From positions 8,233 through 72,232 of the forward strand of contig UQNJ01000012.1 of assembly GCA_900542295.1 (NCBI GenBank): DNA of 64,000 bases, given 5' to 3'. The position numbers and the translations under genes were made by a program. Position 1 is the first letter of the stretch. Each line of letters starts with the position of its first letter. The DNA is from an uncultured Eubacteriales bacterium (GTDB taxonomy: Bacteria > Bacillota > Clostridia > Peptostreptococcales > Anaerovoracaceae). Below are positions 51,274 through 60,637 of the stretch, piece by piece. Under the pieces are notes generated by a model that was not told where the DNA came from, did no database searches, and was given only the letters and a program-made list of their open reading frames with translations.

Positions 51274-51312
51274 ACACAAAAGACCGAATATTAATTCGGT
51301 CTTTTGTGTTCT
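51274..51312 (+). terminator. terminator after nhaC-like gene
   Basis: A 16-bp stem (CACAAAAGACCGAAT with its complement) with a short TTAA-type loop; the downstream arm itself contains TTTT. Confidence 0.85.
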
Positions 51313-51413
51313 CAAAACTATAATAAAATGTTAAAAAAGTGTTTAGGAATGCTGAAAAAACGACATTAAGAGTATAAATGGTATATAATGTATAATGTGA
51401 GAGGAGGATGGAT

Positions 51414-52358
51414 ATGCCTCAGTTTATACAGTTAATATACATAGTGACCATAATTATAGGAGCAGTATGCTTTTCCGTTCAGTTGATGGTGGTTTCAAAA
51501 AACCTTGATGTCAGCAACGAACTGGTTAAGAATCAAAGAACAGGTATATTTTTAGCCATAATTTTAAGCTTCAACATATGTGATTTTCTTATATTGTTTT
51601 TTGCCGAGTATGTTACAGCAAACAGCACGGAGATTATTCTGATAATAGAAAATGTTCTTGAGATAGCCCTTGCATATGCACTTATTACCATGGAAGCGGA
51701 ATATGTAAAAGCTAAAAAATCAAAATGGCTTAAACCGGCGTTTACAGCTATGGGCAGCGTGGTTCTTTGTACAGATTCTGCATATGAATCGAAATTGATT
51801 GAAGTTTCGGAAGATGCTTATGTCATTTTAATGAGTTCTCTTAACTTACTGCCGCTGATTGTAGCAATATACTTTTGCATAATATATATGAAAAAAGTCA
51901 TGGAAGTGTCCCAAAACAATGTTGTGAAAATATATTTGATTATATACAATTTTGTTTTTGTGTTTTTATGTGTCATAGTTACGCTCAGCCTTATAGACTC
52001 AAGAACACAGTTTAATTATATAAAATATGACAAGACGATTTATGTTATGTTCTGGTTTATATTAAACAGTATGAATGCAGTTTTTATATGGCGTTCCTGT
52101 CGAAGCAAGGAGACGGATACGGAATCACTTTATGAAAATTCAATCGAAAAAAAACTTGACAGAATAGCGAGTGCGGCAGGTCTTACTGACAGAGAAAAGC
52201 AGATAGCGATGCTTATATATGAAGGAAAGACAAATGATGAAATAGGTGAAGAACTGTTTCTATCGACCAATACGGTAAAGGTTCATACATCCAATCTATA
52301 TAAGAAGATAGGTGTAAATAACAGAATTGCAGCCATAAAAAAGATAAGAGAAGAATAA
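51414..52358 (+). CDS. membrane-anchored LuxR-type regulator
   Basis: A protein of about 314 residues with roughly seven hydrophobic segments in residues 1-230 and a C-terminal LuxR/GerE HTH (AAGLTDREKQIAMLIYEGKT, STNTVKVHTSNLYKKIGV). It is a one-component membrane regulator that may sense an extracellular or membrane signal. The ATG at 51414 is chosen because AGAGGAGG lies six bases upstream; the ATG at 51408 touches that site. It is a neighbour of the NhaC-like antiporter, which it might regulate; that is inference. Confidence 0.85.
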   Translation: MPQFIQLIYIVTIIIGAVCFSVQLMVVSKNLDVSNELVKNQRTGIFLAIILSFNICDFLILFFAEYVTANSTEIILIIENVLEIALAYALITMEAEYVKAKKSKWLKPAFTAMGSVVLCTDSAYESKLIEVSEDAYVILMSSLNLLPLIVAIYFCIIYMKKVMEVSQNNVVKIYLIIYNFVFVFLCVIVTLSLIDSRTQFNYIKYDKTIYVMFWFILNSMNAVFIWRSCRSKETDTESLYENSIEKKLDRIASAAGLTDREKQIAMLIYEGKTNDEIGEELFLSTNTVKVHTSNLYKKIGVNNRIAAIKKIREE

Positions 52359-52372
52359 CGTTTAATATATTG

Positions 52373-52436
52373 AAAAACAGGCACGCCGAGCCGATATCAA
52401 ACTACAGATAAAGGTATCATTGGTGCCTGTTTTTTA
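52373..52436. terminator. bidirectional terminator between luxR-type gene and gltX
   Basis: A 12-bp outer stem (AAAAACAGGCAC with its complement) with an internal GATA/TATC pairing and T-run. Confidence 0.75.
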
Positions 52437-52456
52437 GTGTATTTTTGATGACGTAT

Positions 52457-54109
52457 TTACAAGAATTTATTAAGTCTATCCTTTGTTCTTTCTTCACCTA
52501 AGATCTGCTGTATTTCCCAGATGTCAGGGGACTGGCTTTTTCCCATGAGCGCTATTCTGATAACAGTACTTACATGGCCGACATGACCTTTATATTCTTC
52601 CGGGTGCTTCTTGTAATCCTTAGGTTTGGCAGCATAGCCCAGATCAGATGCGATTTGGCGTATTTTGGCAAACCACTCTTCCTGAGAGTCGTTATGATCA
52701 TATGATTTCAGATAATCACTTATGATTTCGGAAACATCGTTTTTTGCCTCAGCAGGAAACTCATCGGTTATTTTGAACATATCGTCAAAGAAGTAGCTTA
52801 TATTTTCTACAATCTGCTCGGCATATATGTGATCTTTCCTTGGTTTTGCTTCTTTTCTTCCTATGTCTAAAATTGTTTCAAGATATTCTCTGTTGTCAAA
52901 CATATGTGAAAGTTCCGGCTTAAACTCATCAGCCCATGATTTTAGAAAATCGAAAAGATCGGAAGCATTTATGCGCAGAAGAACATCCTTGCTTACATCG
53001 TTTAGCTTGTTCAAATCAAACAACGCACCTGAGTTGCTCATCTTTTCTGTAGTAAATCTGAACTCTTCTATATCCGCTGCCGGATTTGCAATACGCCATT
53101 CCTCAAAGTTAGAATTCAGAACGGTAAGAAGATATTCTCTTACTGCTGCCGGGTGATATCCTAAATTGCGATAGAAATTCAATGAAAGCTCCGGATCTTT
53201 TCTCTTTGAAAGCTTACGTTTGTTTCCGTCTTCATCAAGTTTCATAAGCTGGGCAGTATGACAATATACAGGCGGTTCCCATCCCAACTTTTCAAACAGT
53301 TCAACATGTATTGGAAGTGAAGCAAGCCATTCTGCGCCTCGAACTACATGAGTTGTTCTCATCAGATGGTCATCAACGACATGGGCAAAGTGGTATGTCG
53401 GTATACCATTTGCTTTTAAAAGTACAGTATCCTGATCGTTAACCGGCATAGAAAGGGTGCCTCTTATAGCATCTTCAACTTCAAATCTTTTTATTTGATC
53501 ATCAGGCAGGCTCATGTCACCATCTGATTTTAATCTGATTACATATGGCATTCCTGAGGAGAGCTTGTCCTCTATATCTTCAAGACTTAAGTTTCTGCTT
53601 TTTGCCCATTTGCCGTAGATTCCGGGATTCTGCTTAGCAGCTTCCTGTTCAGATCTGATGTTGGCAATTTCTTCTTCTGTAAGGAAACAAGGATAGGCCT
53701 TGCCTTCAGAAACTAATTTTTTTGCAAAACAGCGGTAAATAGGACCCCTTAAGCTCTGTGTATAGCTGCCGTAGCTGCCTGTTTCTCCATCGGCAGAAGC
53801 GCCTTCGTCGAAGTTTATTCCGAAGAAACGAAGTGAATTTATAATTATATCTACGGCCCCTTCAACATATCTTTTGTCGTCCGTATCCTCGATTCTGAGA
53901 TAAAATACTCCGCCGGACTGGTGTGCGAGCCTCTCGTCTGCAAAGGCTCCGAACAAGTTTCCAAGATGAATAAATCCTGTAGGACTTGGACCGAGTCGTG
54001 TTACTTTTGCACCCTCAGGAAGATTGCGGGGCGGAAACATATTTTCATAATTCTCAGGACTCTCGTTTATTTCCGGAAAAAGCATTTCTGCAAGGCGTTT
54101 GTAATCCAT
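52457..54109 (-). CDS. gltX: glutamyl-tRNA synthetase
   Basis: A class I aminoacyl-tRNA synthetase of 550 residues. The HIGH-type motif is GPSPTGFIHLGNLF (HLGN), and the KMSKS-type motif is KLSKRKDPE. It charges tRNA-Glu, and possibly tRNA-Gln if the organism uses the amidotransferase route. The length is greater than usual bacterial GltX (about 480), as in a clostridial subgroup. It is monocistronic on the reverse strand with GGAGG before the ATG. Confidence 0.95.
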   Translation of the reverse strand: MDYKRLAEMLFPEINESPENYENMFPPRNLPEGAKVTRLGPSPTGFIHLGNLFGAFADERLAHQSGGVFYLRIEDTDDKRYVEGAVDIIINSLRFFGINFDEGASADGETGSYGSYTQSLRGPIYRCFAKKLVSEGKAYPCFLTEEEIANIRSEQEAAKQNPGIYGKWAKSRNLSLEDIEDKLSSGMPYVIRLKSDGDMSLPDDQIKRFEVEDAIRGTLSMPVNDQDTVLLKANGIPTYHFAHVVDDHLMRTTHVVRGAEWLASLPIHVELFEKLGWEPPVYCHTAQLMKLDEDGNKRKLSKRKDPELSLNFYRNLGYHPAAVREYLLTVLNSNFEEWRIANPAADIEEFRFTTEKMSNSGALFDLNKLNDVSKDVLLRINASDLFDFLKSWADEFKPELSHMFDNREYLETILDIGRKEAKPRKDHIYAEQIVENISYFFDDMFKITDEFPAEAKNDVSEIISDYLKSYDHNDSQEEWFAKIRQIASDLGYAAKPKDYKKHPEEYKGHVGHVSTVIRIALMGKSQSPDIWEIQQILGEERTKDRLNKFL

Positions 54110-54213
54110 TTATAAAAACCTCCATGGTTAATTTCTGACTTAATAATTATATATGTAAAAGTATGAAATGGCAAGATTTTGGAAGAATAAAAACGAAATG
54201 AAAGGAGCAGAGG

Positions 54214-55677
54214 ATGTTTAAAAAGTATTTAAAACATTTCAGAAATGACCTGCCTATAGGAGAAAGTTTCGATATACTTGAAAGAAAGATAAAAATAGGC
54301 GGAAGAAAAGCATATATATTTTTTACCGATGGACTTACCGACGGAGAAAAGACACAGCGGATATTGAGCTATCTCATGAGAGTTCCCGAAGAAAGTATGG
54401 AGGGAATCGAAACAAGCCGCAAGCTTTTGGAGGAACAGATACCGTTTCTTGACAGCACATTGATAGCACCCGGGAACATATCTGCGGCTTTAAAGGACAG
54501 TCCGCTTAAATGGACAGAAATGATGATAAAGGACTGTTGTATTCAGGCTGAGGAAAAAATGTACTCGGGGCTTACTCCTCTCATAGTCGAAGGATTAGAT
54601 CAGATAATAATAATGGACACAAGGGCTTATCCGGGCCGTTCAGCAGAGGAGCCGGAAAAAGAAAAATCCCTTAGAGGTGCGAAAGACGGGTTTACGGAAA
54701 ATATTATGGACAATATAAGCCTGATACGCCGCAGAATACGAGACAATAATCTGATTTTTAAACATAACCTGGTGGGGAGCATCAGCAAAACTGATGTTGT
54801 GATATGCTATATGAAAAATAAGGTTAATAAGGAGCTTCTGAAAAGACTCGATCAAAAAATAGCCTCTCTTGATGCTGAAAGTCTGACAGTTGGAGATCAA
54901 AGCCTTCTTGAACGGCTTCTCAAAAGTTTTGGAGCTTACGGAAAATTAAATCCATTTCCGAGAGTAAGATATTCTCAGCGGCCGGATATAATTGCAGCAC
55001 ATGTCACTGAAGGTAAAATTGCTGTGATTGTTGATAATTCTCCGACGGTAATGCTTCTTCCCATCGGAATTTTCGATTTTTTGCAGGACATAGACGACTA
55101 TTATTTTCCGCAGGTCACGGGAAATTATTTCAGATTGCTGAGAATAGTGAATTTTCTTGTGATTCTGTTCCTCACACCTGTATATATGCTCATAATAGAA
55201 TATGAGGAATTCACGCCGCAGGTTCTTAAATTCTTTGTGCCTGAAGAAGATTTTGCCGTACCTATATTGCTGCAGTTCATATTGCTGGAAATAGCCATAG
55301 ATGGACTTAAATTGGCGTCTTTGAATACCCCTGAATCCCTTGGAATGTCACTTTCTGTAATAGGAGCTTTGATTCTTGGAGAGTTCAGCGTTAACTCGGG
55401 ATGGTTCATACCGCAGACAATTTTGTGTATGGCTGTGGTGGCGCTTGCAAGTTTTACTCAACCGAGTATAGAACTTAGTTACGGAATAAAATTTTCAAGA
55501 ATTCTGATGATTTTGGGAGCAGGTCTTTTCGGAGCGTGGGGATTTGCAGCAGGCATAGTGATTTCATTACTTTTTCTTATTACAACAAAGACTCTTTCAG
55601 GGGACTCTTATCTTTATCCTCTTGTTCCATTTAAATGGAAGGCATTAAAAAGATTGCTTTTTCGCAGTGAAAAGTGA
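54214..55677 (+). CDS. SpoVAF/GerA-family spore protein
   Basis: A 487-residue GerA-family protein. Its N-terminal soluble domain contains SLRGAKDGFTENIMDNISLIRRRI, the family hallmark, and is followed by about five membrane segments from residue 290. There are no GerB or GerC partners next to it, and the length and text fit SpoVAF better than a germinant receptor A subunit. It would sit in the spore inner membrane and influence dipicolinate release. The ATG follows AAAGGAGC. Confidence 0.88.
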   Translation: MFKKYLKHFRNDLPIGESFDILERKIKIGGRKAYIFFTDGLTDGEKTQRILSYLMRVPEESMEGIETSRKLLEEQIPFLDSTLIAPGNISAALKDSPLKWTEMMIKDCCIQAEEKMYSGLTPLIVEGLDQIIIMDTRAYPGRSAEEPEKEKSLRGAKDGFTENIMDNISLIRRRIRDNNLIFKHNLVGSISKTDVVICYMKNKVNKELLKRLDQKIASLDAESLTVGDQSLLERLLKSFGAYGKLNPFPRVRYSQRPDIIAAHVTEGKIAVIVDNSPTVMLLPIGIFDFLQDIDDYYFPQVTGNYFRLLRIVNFLVILFLTPVYMLIIEYEEFTPQVLKFFVPEEDFAVPILLQFILLEIAIDGLKLASLNTPESLGMSLSVIGALILGEFSVNSGWFIPQTILCMAVVALASFTQPSIELSYGIKFSRILMILGAGLFGAWGFAAGIVISLLFLITTKTLSGDSYLYPLVPFKWKALKRLLFRSEK

Positions 55678-55715
55678 TATAATAATCAGATAAATCGCTG
55701 CCAAGGGGGTAAAAT

Positions 55716-57575
55716 ATGGCAAGAATTTTAAAGAAGGTTCCTGATTTTAAACTGCCAAAGTATAAAATGAGGGAAATAGGAGAAATTGAAGAACTTAATA
55801 TCGAATATACACCCGAAGTTATAGAAAAATTAAGAAATAAGAATGATAAAAAAGGAGAATGTTATCCGGGAACGGAATATAAGACAATAAAAGAAATATT
55901 CCTCAGAAGTACGGAAATATTCAAAGACAGACCTTTTATTCTTGAAAAATTCAACAGAAAGGGCAGCTTCGAAGAAATGACCTACGGACAGTTCCGTGAT
56001 GATGTTCTCAGCTTGGGAACGGGTTTGTCGAAAGCCTTTAAGCTTAAAGGAGAAAAGGTTATTATTATAGGAGAGACTACCTACGAATGGTATGTCTCAT
56101 ACATGGCAATGCTTCTGGGTGTAGGTGTTGCAGTGCCTGCGGACAAGGAACTTCCGGAAAACGAACTGGAAAACATTATAAAGCGTTCCGATGTCGCAGC
56201 GGTAATTTATTCGCCGAAAAAGAAAGATTTTATTAAAAAAGTCGCAAATCATTGTCCGGGAGTGAAATTCTTTATCGAGATGTATTCGGATGAGAAACTA
56301 GACGGTCGTTTTGCGGGACTTGAATATGTAAAGGAAGAAGGCAGATTTCTGCTGGATATGGGCTATACGGAATATGTGGATACGGAGATTGACCCGGATG
56401 CATTTGCCGTACTCATTTTTACCAGCGGAACAACTTCAGCGGCTAAAGGTGTAATGATTTCAAATACCAATTTGGCTTACAATATAAATTCCGTTACTCC
56501 GTATGTATGGCTAAATCCTGATGACAGACTTTTTTCGGTACTGCCTCTGCACCATACCTATGAGTCAACCATAGGATTTTTGCTTCCGATGGCTTGCGGC
56601 TGCTCTGTGGTGGTGTGCCAGGGTCTAAAACATATTGCAAATAATATGAAAGAGACTGCGCCTACAGCGATAATAGCAGTGCCTCTTCTTATTGAGTCGC
56701 TTTACAAAAAGATAATTCAGGGTATCGAAAAGAGCGGAAAGACTACCGCAGTTAAAACGATGATTTCTCTGAGCAACGGTCTTAAAAACCTCGGTATAGA
56801 TGTTAAGCGAAAGGTATTTAAGGACATATATGCAAACCTTGGAGGAAATCTTCGCATAGTAGTTTCGGCTGCTGCCCCTATAGATGCAAAGGTGGGCAAA
56901 TGGCTTGAGGATATAGGTATAACTTTCCTGCAGGGCTACGGACTCACCGAAACAGCGCCTATAGCGGCTCTTACTCCCGACTGGGATACAAGAGTGGGTT
57001 CTGCCGGAAAATCTGTAGTCTGGGATGAAATAAAGATAAATGAGCCTAATGAGAAAGGTGAGGGAGAAATCTTCATCAAGGGCAAGACCGTTATGCTGGG
57101 ATACTATAAGGATCAGGAAGCAACGGAGGCCGTTCTCAAAGACGGATGGTTCAACTCCGGAGACATAGGTTATATGGACAAAGACGGATTTATCTATATA
57201 ACAGGCAGAAGCAAGAATGTAATAGTTACACAAAACGGCAAGAATATTTATCCTGAAGAAATAGAAACTCTGCTTTCCAATGTTGAAGAGATTTCCGAGT
57301 GTATGGTTTACGGCAAAGAAGTTTTGGGAGAAAAAGAGCTTGTGGTTACAGCAAGAGTAATTCCTGATTATGAAAAGATCGAGGAGCTTCACGGAGTTAC
57401 AGGAGAAGAAGATGTCTACAGGGTAATCTGGGAACAGATAAAGAAAGTAAATCGTAAGCTTAGCAATTACAAAACTGTTAAGAAGCTTGAAATAAAGCAG
57501 GAACAATTTGAAAAGACCAGTACTATGAAGATTAAGCGTTATGCAGAGCTGGCAAAAGACAAAGAACAGAAATAA
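55716..57575 (+). CDS. AMP-forming long-chain acyl-CoA ligase
   Basis: A 619-residue ANL-superfamily enzyme. The phosphate-binding loop is IFTSGTTSAAKGVMIS, followed by LQGYGLTETAP, and the A8 region with GRSKNVIVTQNGKNIYPEEIE. It activates a fatty acid to acyl-AMP and then acyl-CoA. The start is 38 bases after the SpoVAF-like gene, so the two may be cotranscribed. A terminator follows. Confidence 0.92.
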   Translation: MARILKKVPDFKLPKYKMREIGEIEELNIEYTPEVIEKLRNKNDKKGECYPGTEYKTIKEIFLRSTEIFKDRPFILEKFNRKGSFEEMTYGQFRDDVLSLGTGLSKAFKLKGEKVIIIGETTYEWYVSYMAMLLGVGVAVPADKELPENELENIIKRSDVAAVIYSPKKKDFIKKVANHCPGVKFFIEMYSDEKLDGRFAGLEYVKEEGRFLLDMGYTEYVDTEIDPDAFAVLIFTSGTTSAAKGVMISNTNLAYNINSVTPYVWLNPDDRLFSVLPLHHTYESTIGFLLPMACGCSVVVCQGLKHIANNMKETAPTAIIAVPLLIESLYKKIIQGIEKSGKTTAVKTMISLSNGLKNLGIDVKRKVFKDIYANLGGNLRIVVSAAAPIDAKVGKWLEDIGITFLQGYGLTETAPIAALTPDWDTRVGSAGKSVVWDEIKINEPNEKGEGEIFIKGKTVMLGYYKDQEATEAVLKDGWFNSGDIGYMDKDGFIYITGRSKNVIVTQNGKNIYPEEIETLLSNVEEISECMVYGKEVLGEKELVVTARVIPDYEKIEELHGVTGEEDVYRVIWEQIKKVNRKLSNYKTVKKLEIKQEQFEKTSTMKIKRYAELAKDKEQK

Positions 57576-57581
57576 ATTTAT

Positions 57582-57617
57582 AAAATCCCGCATCTTATGG
57601 TGCGGGATTTTTATTTT
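57582..57617 (+). terminator. terminator after acyl-CoA ligase gene
   Basis: An 11-bp stem (AAAATCCCGCA with TGCGGGATTTT) with an 8-base loop and T-run. Confidence 0.9.
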
Positions 57618-57627
57618 GGTGAAAGGC

Positions 57628-57682
57628 TTTTCAGGATGTTTACAATATACCCATACGGGGTATATTGTAAACATCCTGAAAA
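57628..57682 (+). promoter_or_regulatory. CsoR operator/promoter, 25-bp perfect palindrome
   Basis: Arms 57628-57652 and 57658-57682 are perfect inverted copies, with CCC and GGG at the centre around a 5-base spacer, matching copper-repressor operators (ATACCC..GGGTAT). Inside it are TTTACA (57639-57644) and TATATT (57661-57666) spaced by 16 bp, so a bound CsoR would cover the promoter. Confidence 0.8.
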
Positions 57683-57724
57683 TCTATAGGCTGAAAAGTA
57701 TAAATGTCAAATGAGGTGAATTGA

Positions 57725-58033
57725 ATGAGCGATAAAGAGAAAACTAAATGTTGTGAAAAGCATACGATGAGAAGTCCTGATGAGCAGAAAGCGCTAATTA
57801 ACAGGCTTAACAGAATAGAAGGACAGATAAGAGGTATTCGTAGAATGATTGAAAAAAATGGATACTGCAATGACATACTTATACAGTCAGCAGCCGTAAA
57901 TTCAGCAGTGAATGCTTTTAACAGAGAGCTTATTGCAAATCATATGAAAAATTGCGTCGTGAGAGATATAAAAAACGGCGATACGCAGATAATAGACGAA
58001 CTTGTTGTCACACTGCAAAAATTGATGAAGTGA
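57725..58033 (+). CDS. csoR: CsoR-family copper-sensing repressor
   Basis: A 102-residue four-helix repressor. The copper-site fingerprint Cys-His-Cys is visible: GYCNDI, then NHMKNC. It begins with DEQKALINRLNRIEGQIRGI. It represses the following copper exporter until Cu(I) binds. It lies 43 bp after the palindromic operator and 20 bases before copA. Confidence 0.94.
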   Translation: MSDKEKTKCCEKHTMRSPDEQKALINRLNRIEGQIRGIRRMIEKNGYCNDILIQSAAVNSAVNAFNRELIANHMKNCVVRDIKNGDTQIIDELVVTLQKLMK

Positions 58034-58053
58034 TAATAGAGAGGGGTGATTTC

Positions 58054-60594
58054 GTGGAACAATACAGTGTTACAGGGATGAGCTGTGCTGCATGCAGTGC
58101 AAGAGTGGAGAAAGCTGTTTCAAAGGTAGATGGCGTCAAGTCCTGTTCTGTCAGCTTGCTTACCAACTCAATGGGCATAGAAGGCGACGCTTCGGCGGAG
58201 GATATAATAAAAGCTGTAGAAGAAGCAGGATATGGAGCTTCTCTTAAAAATGGAAAAGCAGAGGTGTCTGCCGGCAAGGCAGGCGGTGGTGTTTCCAATG
58301 ATGAGGATATGCTGAGAGACAGAGAAACTCCGGCACTTAAAAAAAGACTTTTATATTCTATCGTATTTTTGGCAGCACTGATGTATATTTCCATGGGAGT
58401 TATGATGTTTGGATGGCCTGTACCGGATGTTTTGAAAGAAAATCATGTGGCAATGGGAATAATACAACTTCTGCTTTCGGGTATAATAATGGTAATAAAT
58501 CAAAAGTTTTTTGTAAGCGGATTCAAGAGCCTGTGGCATCGCTCTCCCAATATGGATACTTTAGTGGCACTTGGAGCTACAGCAGCTTTTGTATACAGTA
58601 CGGCGGCACTTCTTGCCATGACAGACGCACAGATGAGAGGAGACAGCATAGCCGTAATGGCTTATATGCATGAATTTTATTTTGAATCTGCTGCAATGAT
58701 TCTTGCGCTGATAACAGTAGGAAAGATGCTTGAGGCCAGATCTAAAGGCAGGACTACAGATGCGCTGAAAAGCTTAATGAAACTTGCCCCAAAGACGGCG
58801 GTGATTCTTAGCGGCGGCATTGAAAGAGAAGTGCCTGTGGAACAAATAAAAAAGGGGGATATATTTGTTGTAAAGCCAGGAGAAAATATACCTGTTGACG
58901 GCATTATAATAAACGGAAGCAGTGCTGTAAACGAGGCGGCGCTCACGGGAGAAAGTATTCCGGTGGATAAGTCGGAAGGAGACAGCGTATCAGCGGCAAC
59001 TCTGAATCAGTCAGGATTTATAAAATGTGAGGCTACAAGAGTCGGAGAAGATACGACACTGTCCCAGATAATACAGATGGTAAGCGATGCGGCAGCAACC
59101 AAGGCACCTATTGCCAAGGTTGCAGATAAGGTTTCGGGAGTTTTCGTGCCTGTTGTCATAGGTATTTCACTTATAACAATAGGTGTATGGCTTCTTTTGG
59201 GAGAAAGTATAGGCTTTGCACTTGCAAGAGGAATTTCTGTTCTTGTGATAAGCTGCCCTTGTGCTCTTGGTCTTGCAACTCCTGTAGCAATAATGGTAGG
59301 AAACGGTATAGGTGCGAAGAACGGTATACTTTTTAAAACTGCGGTTTCTCTTGAAGAAACCGGAAAAACAAGGATAGTTGTACTTGATAAAACAGGAACC
59401 ATAACATCCGGTGAACCGGAGGTCACAGACATATTTGCAGCTCAGGGGGTAAGTGAAAAAGAACTGATCAGAATTGCTTGTTCTCTTGAGGCAAAGAGTG
59501 AACATCCACTGGCAAAGGCTGTACTCAGAAAAACTTCCGAAGCCAGACCCGATATAGAAGAAGTCAGCGATTTTGAAGCTCTTCCCGGAAATGGGCTTAA
59601 AGCAATCAACAGTAAGGGAATTCATTTGTACGGAGGTAATTATAATTTTATAAGTTCCGTATCCGAGGTTCCTTCAGATATGAGGTTTCTGGCAGAAAAG
59701 GCTGCCGACCAAGGTAAAACACCGCTTTTCTTTGCTTCGGAAGAAGAGTTTTTGGGAATAATTGCGGTAGCTGATGTAATCAAGAAAGATAGTCATAAAG
59801 CCGTTGAAGAGCTGCAAAACATGGGAATACGTGTAGTAATGCTTACAGGCGATAATGAGCGAACGGCACGAGCAATAGGTGGTGAAGCGGGCGTAGACGA
59901 GGTTATTGCAGGTGTTATGCCTGAAGGGAAAGAAAGTGTAATACGCAGATTGAAGGAGAGAGGAAAGGTTGCCATGGTAGGCGACGGCATAAATGATGCT
60001 CCGGCTCTCACAAGAGCAGATATCGGCATAGCTATAGGGGCGGGAACAGATGTTGCCATAGATGCCGCCGACATAGTTTTAATGAAGAGTAATCTTGCTG
60101 ATGTACCGGCGGCAATAAGGTTAAGCAGAGCGACATTGCGTAATATTCATGAAAACCTGTTCTGGGCTTTTATATACAATATTATAGGCATACCCCTTGC
60201 CGCAGGAGTGTTTATTTCAATTTTGGGATGGGAACTGAATCCTATGTTCGCAGCTGGGGCAATGAGCCTTTCAAGCTTTTGCGTAGTTTCAAATGCATTG
60301 AGGCTGAATTTGTTTAAAATGTATGATTCATCTAAGGATCATAAGATTAAAAATATTTTAACGAAAAAGGAGGAGAATAAAGAGATGAATAAGGTAATAA
60401 AAATTGAGGGAATGATGTGCGCTCATTGTGAGGCAGCAGTAAAAAAAGCCCTTGAGGCACTTCCTCAGGTTGACAGTGCAGAAGTGAGTCACAGCGAGGG
60501 GATGGCAGTAGTAAAGCTGAGATCCGAGCTTTCGGATGAAGTTTTAAAGAAAACTGTAGAAGATAAAGATTATAGAGTTTTGGAGATAAACTGA
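58054..60594 (+). CDS. copA: copper-exporting P1B ATPase with C-terminal CopZ-like domain
   Basis: An 846-residue Cu(I) exporter. The N-terminal metal-binding domain has GMSCAAC; the membrane motif is SCPCALG (CPC 401-403); the phosphorylated Asp is D445 in DKTGT; then SEHPLAKA and GDGINDAP. After the last membrane segment a second metal-binding domain of 69 residues (GMMCAHC at 786-792) is fused. AAAGGAGGAG and an in-frame ATG at 60385 precede that domain, so a free CopZ-like chaperone might also be made. The start is GTG at 58054 behind GAGGGGTGAT. Confidence 0.95.
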   Translation: MEQYSVTGMSCAACSARVEKAVSKVDGVKSCSVSLLTNSMGIEGDASAEDIIKAVEEAGYGASLKNGKAEVSAGKAGGGVSNDEDMLRDRETPALKKRLLYSIVFLAALMYISMGVMMFGWPVPDVLKENHVAMGIIQLLLSGIIMVINQKFFVSGFKSLWHRSPNMDTLVALGATAAFVYSTAALLAMTDAQMRGDSIAVMAYMHEFYFESAAMILALITVGKMLEARSKGRTTDALKSLMKLAPKTAVILSGGIEREVPVEQIKKGDIFVVKPGENIPVDGIIINGSSAVNEAALTGESIPVDKSEGDSVSAATLNQSGFIKCEATRVGEDTTLSQIIQMVSDAAATKAPIAKVADKVSGVFVPVVIGISLITIGVWLLLGESIGFALARGISVLVISCPCALGLATPVAIMVGNGIGAKNGILFKTAVSLEETGKTRIVVLDKTGTITSGEPEVTDIFAAQGVSEKELIRIACSLEAKSEHPLAKAVLRKTSEARPDIEEVSDFEALPGNGLKAINSKGIHLYGGNYNFISSVSEVPSDMRFLAEKAADQGKTPLFFASEEEFLGIIAVADVIKKDSHKAVEELQNMGIRVVMLTGDNERTARAIGGEAGVDEVIAGVMPEGKESVIRRLKERGKVAMVGDGINDAPALTRADIGIAIGAGTDVAIDAADIVLMKSNLADVPAAIRLSRATLRNIHENLFWAFIYNIIGIPLAAGVFISILGWELNPMFAAGAMSLSSFCVVSNALRLNLFKMYDSSKDHKIKNILTKKEENKEMNKVIKIEGMMCAHCEAAVKKALEALPQVDSAEVSHSEGMAVVKLRSELSDEVLKKTVEDKDYRVLEIN

Positions 60595-60606
60595 ATATTA
60601 TAGAGT

Positions 60607-60637
60607 AAAAGGGAGAACCGCTTAGGTTCTCCCTTTT
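60607..60637. terminator. bidirectional terminator between copA and gerQ-like gene
   Basis: A 13-bp stem (AAAAGGGAGAACC with its complement) with a 5-base loop; it overlaps the end of the reverse-strand gene. Confidence 0.9.
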
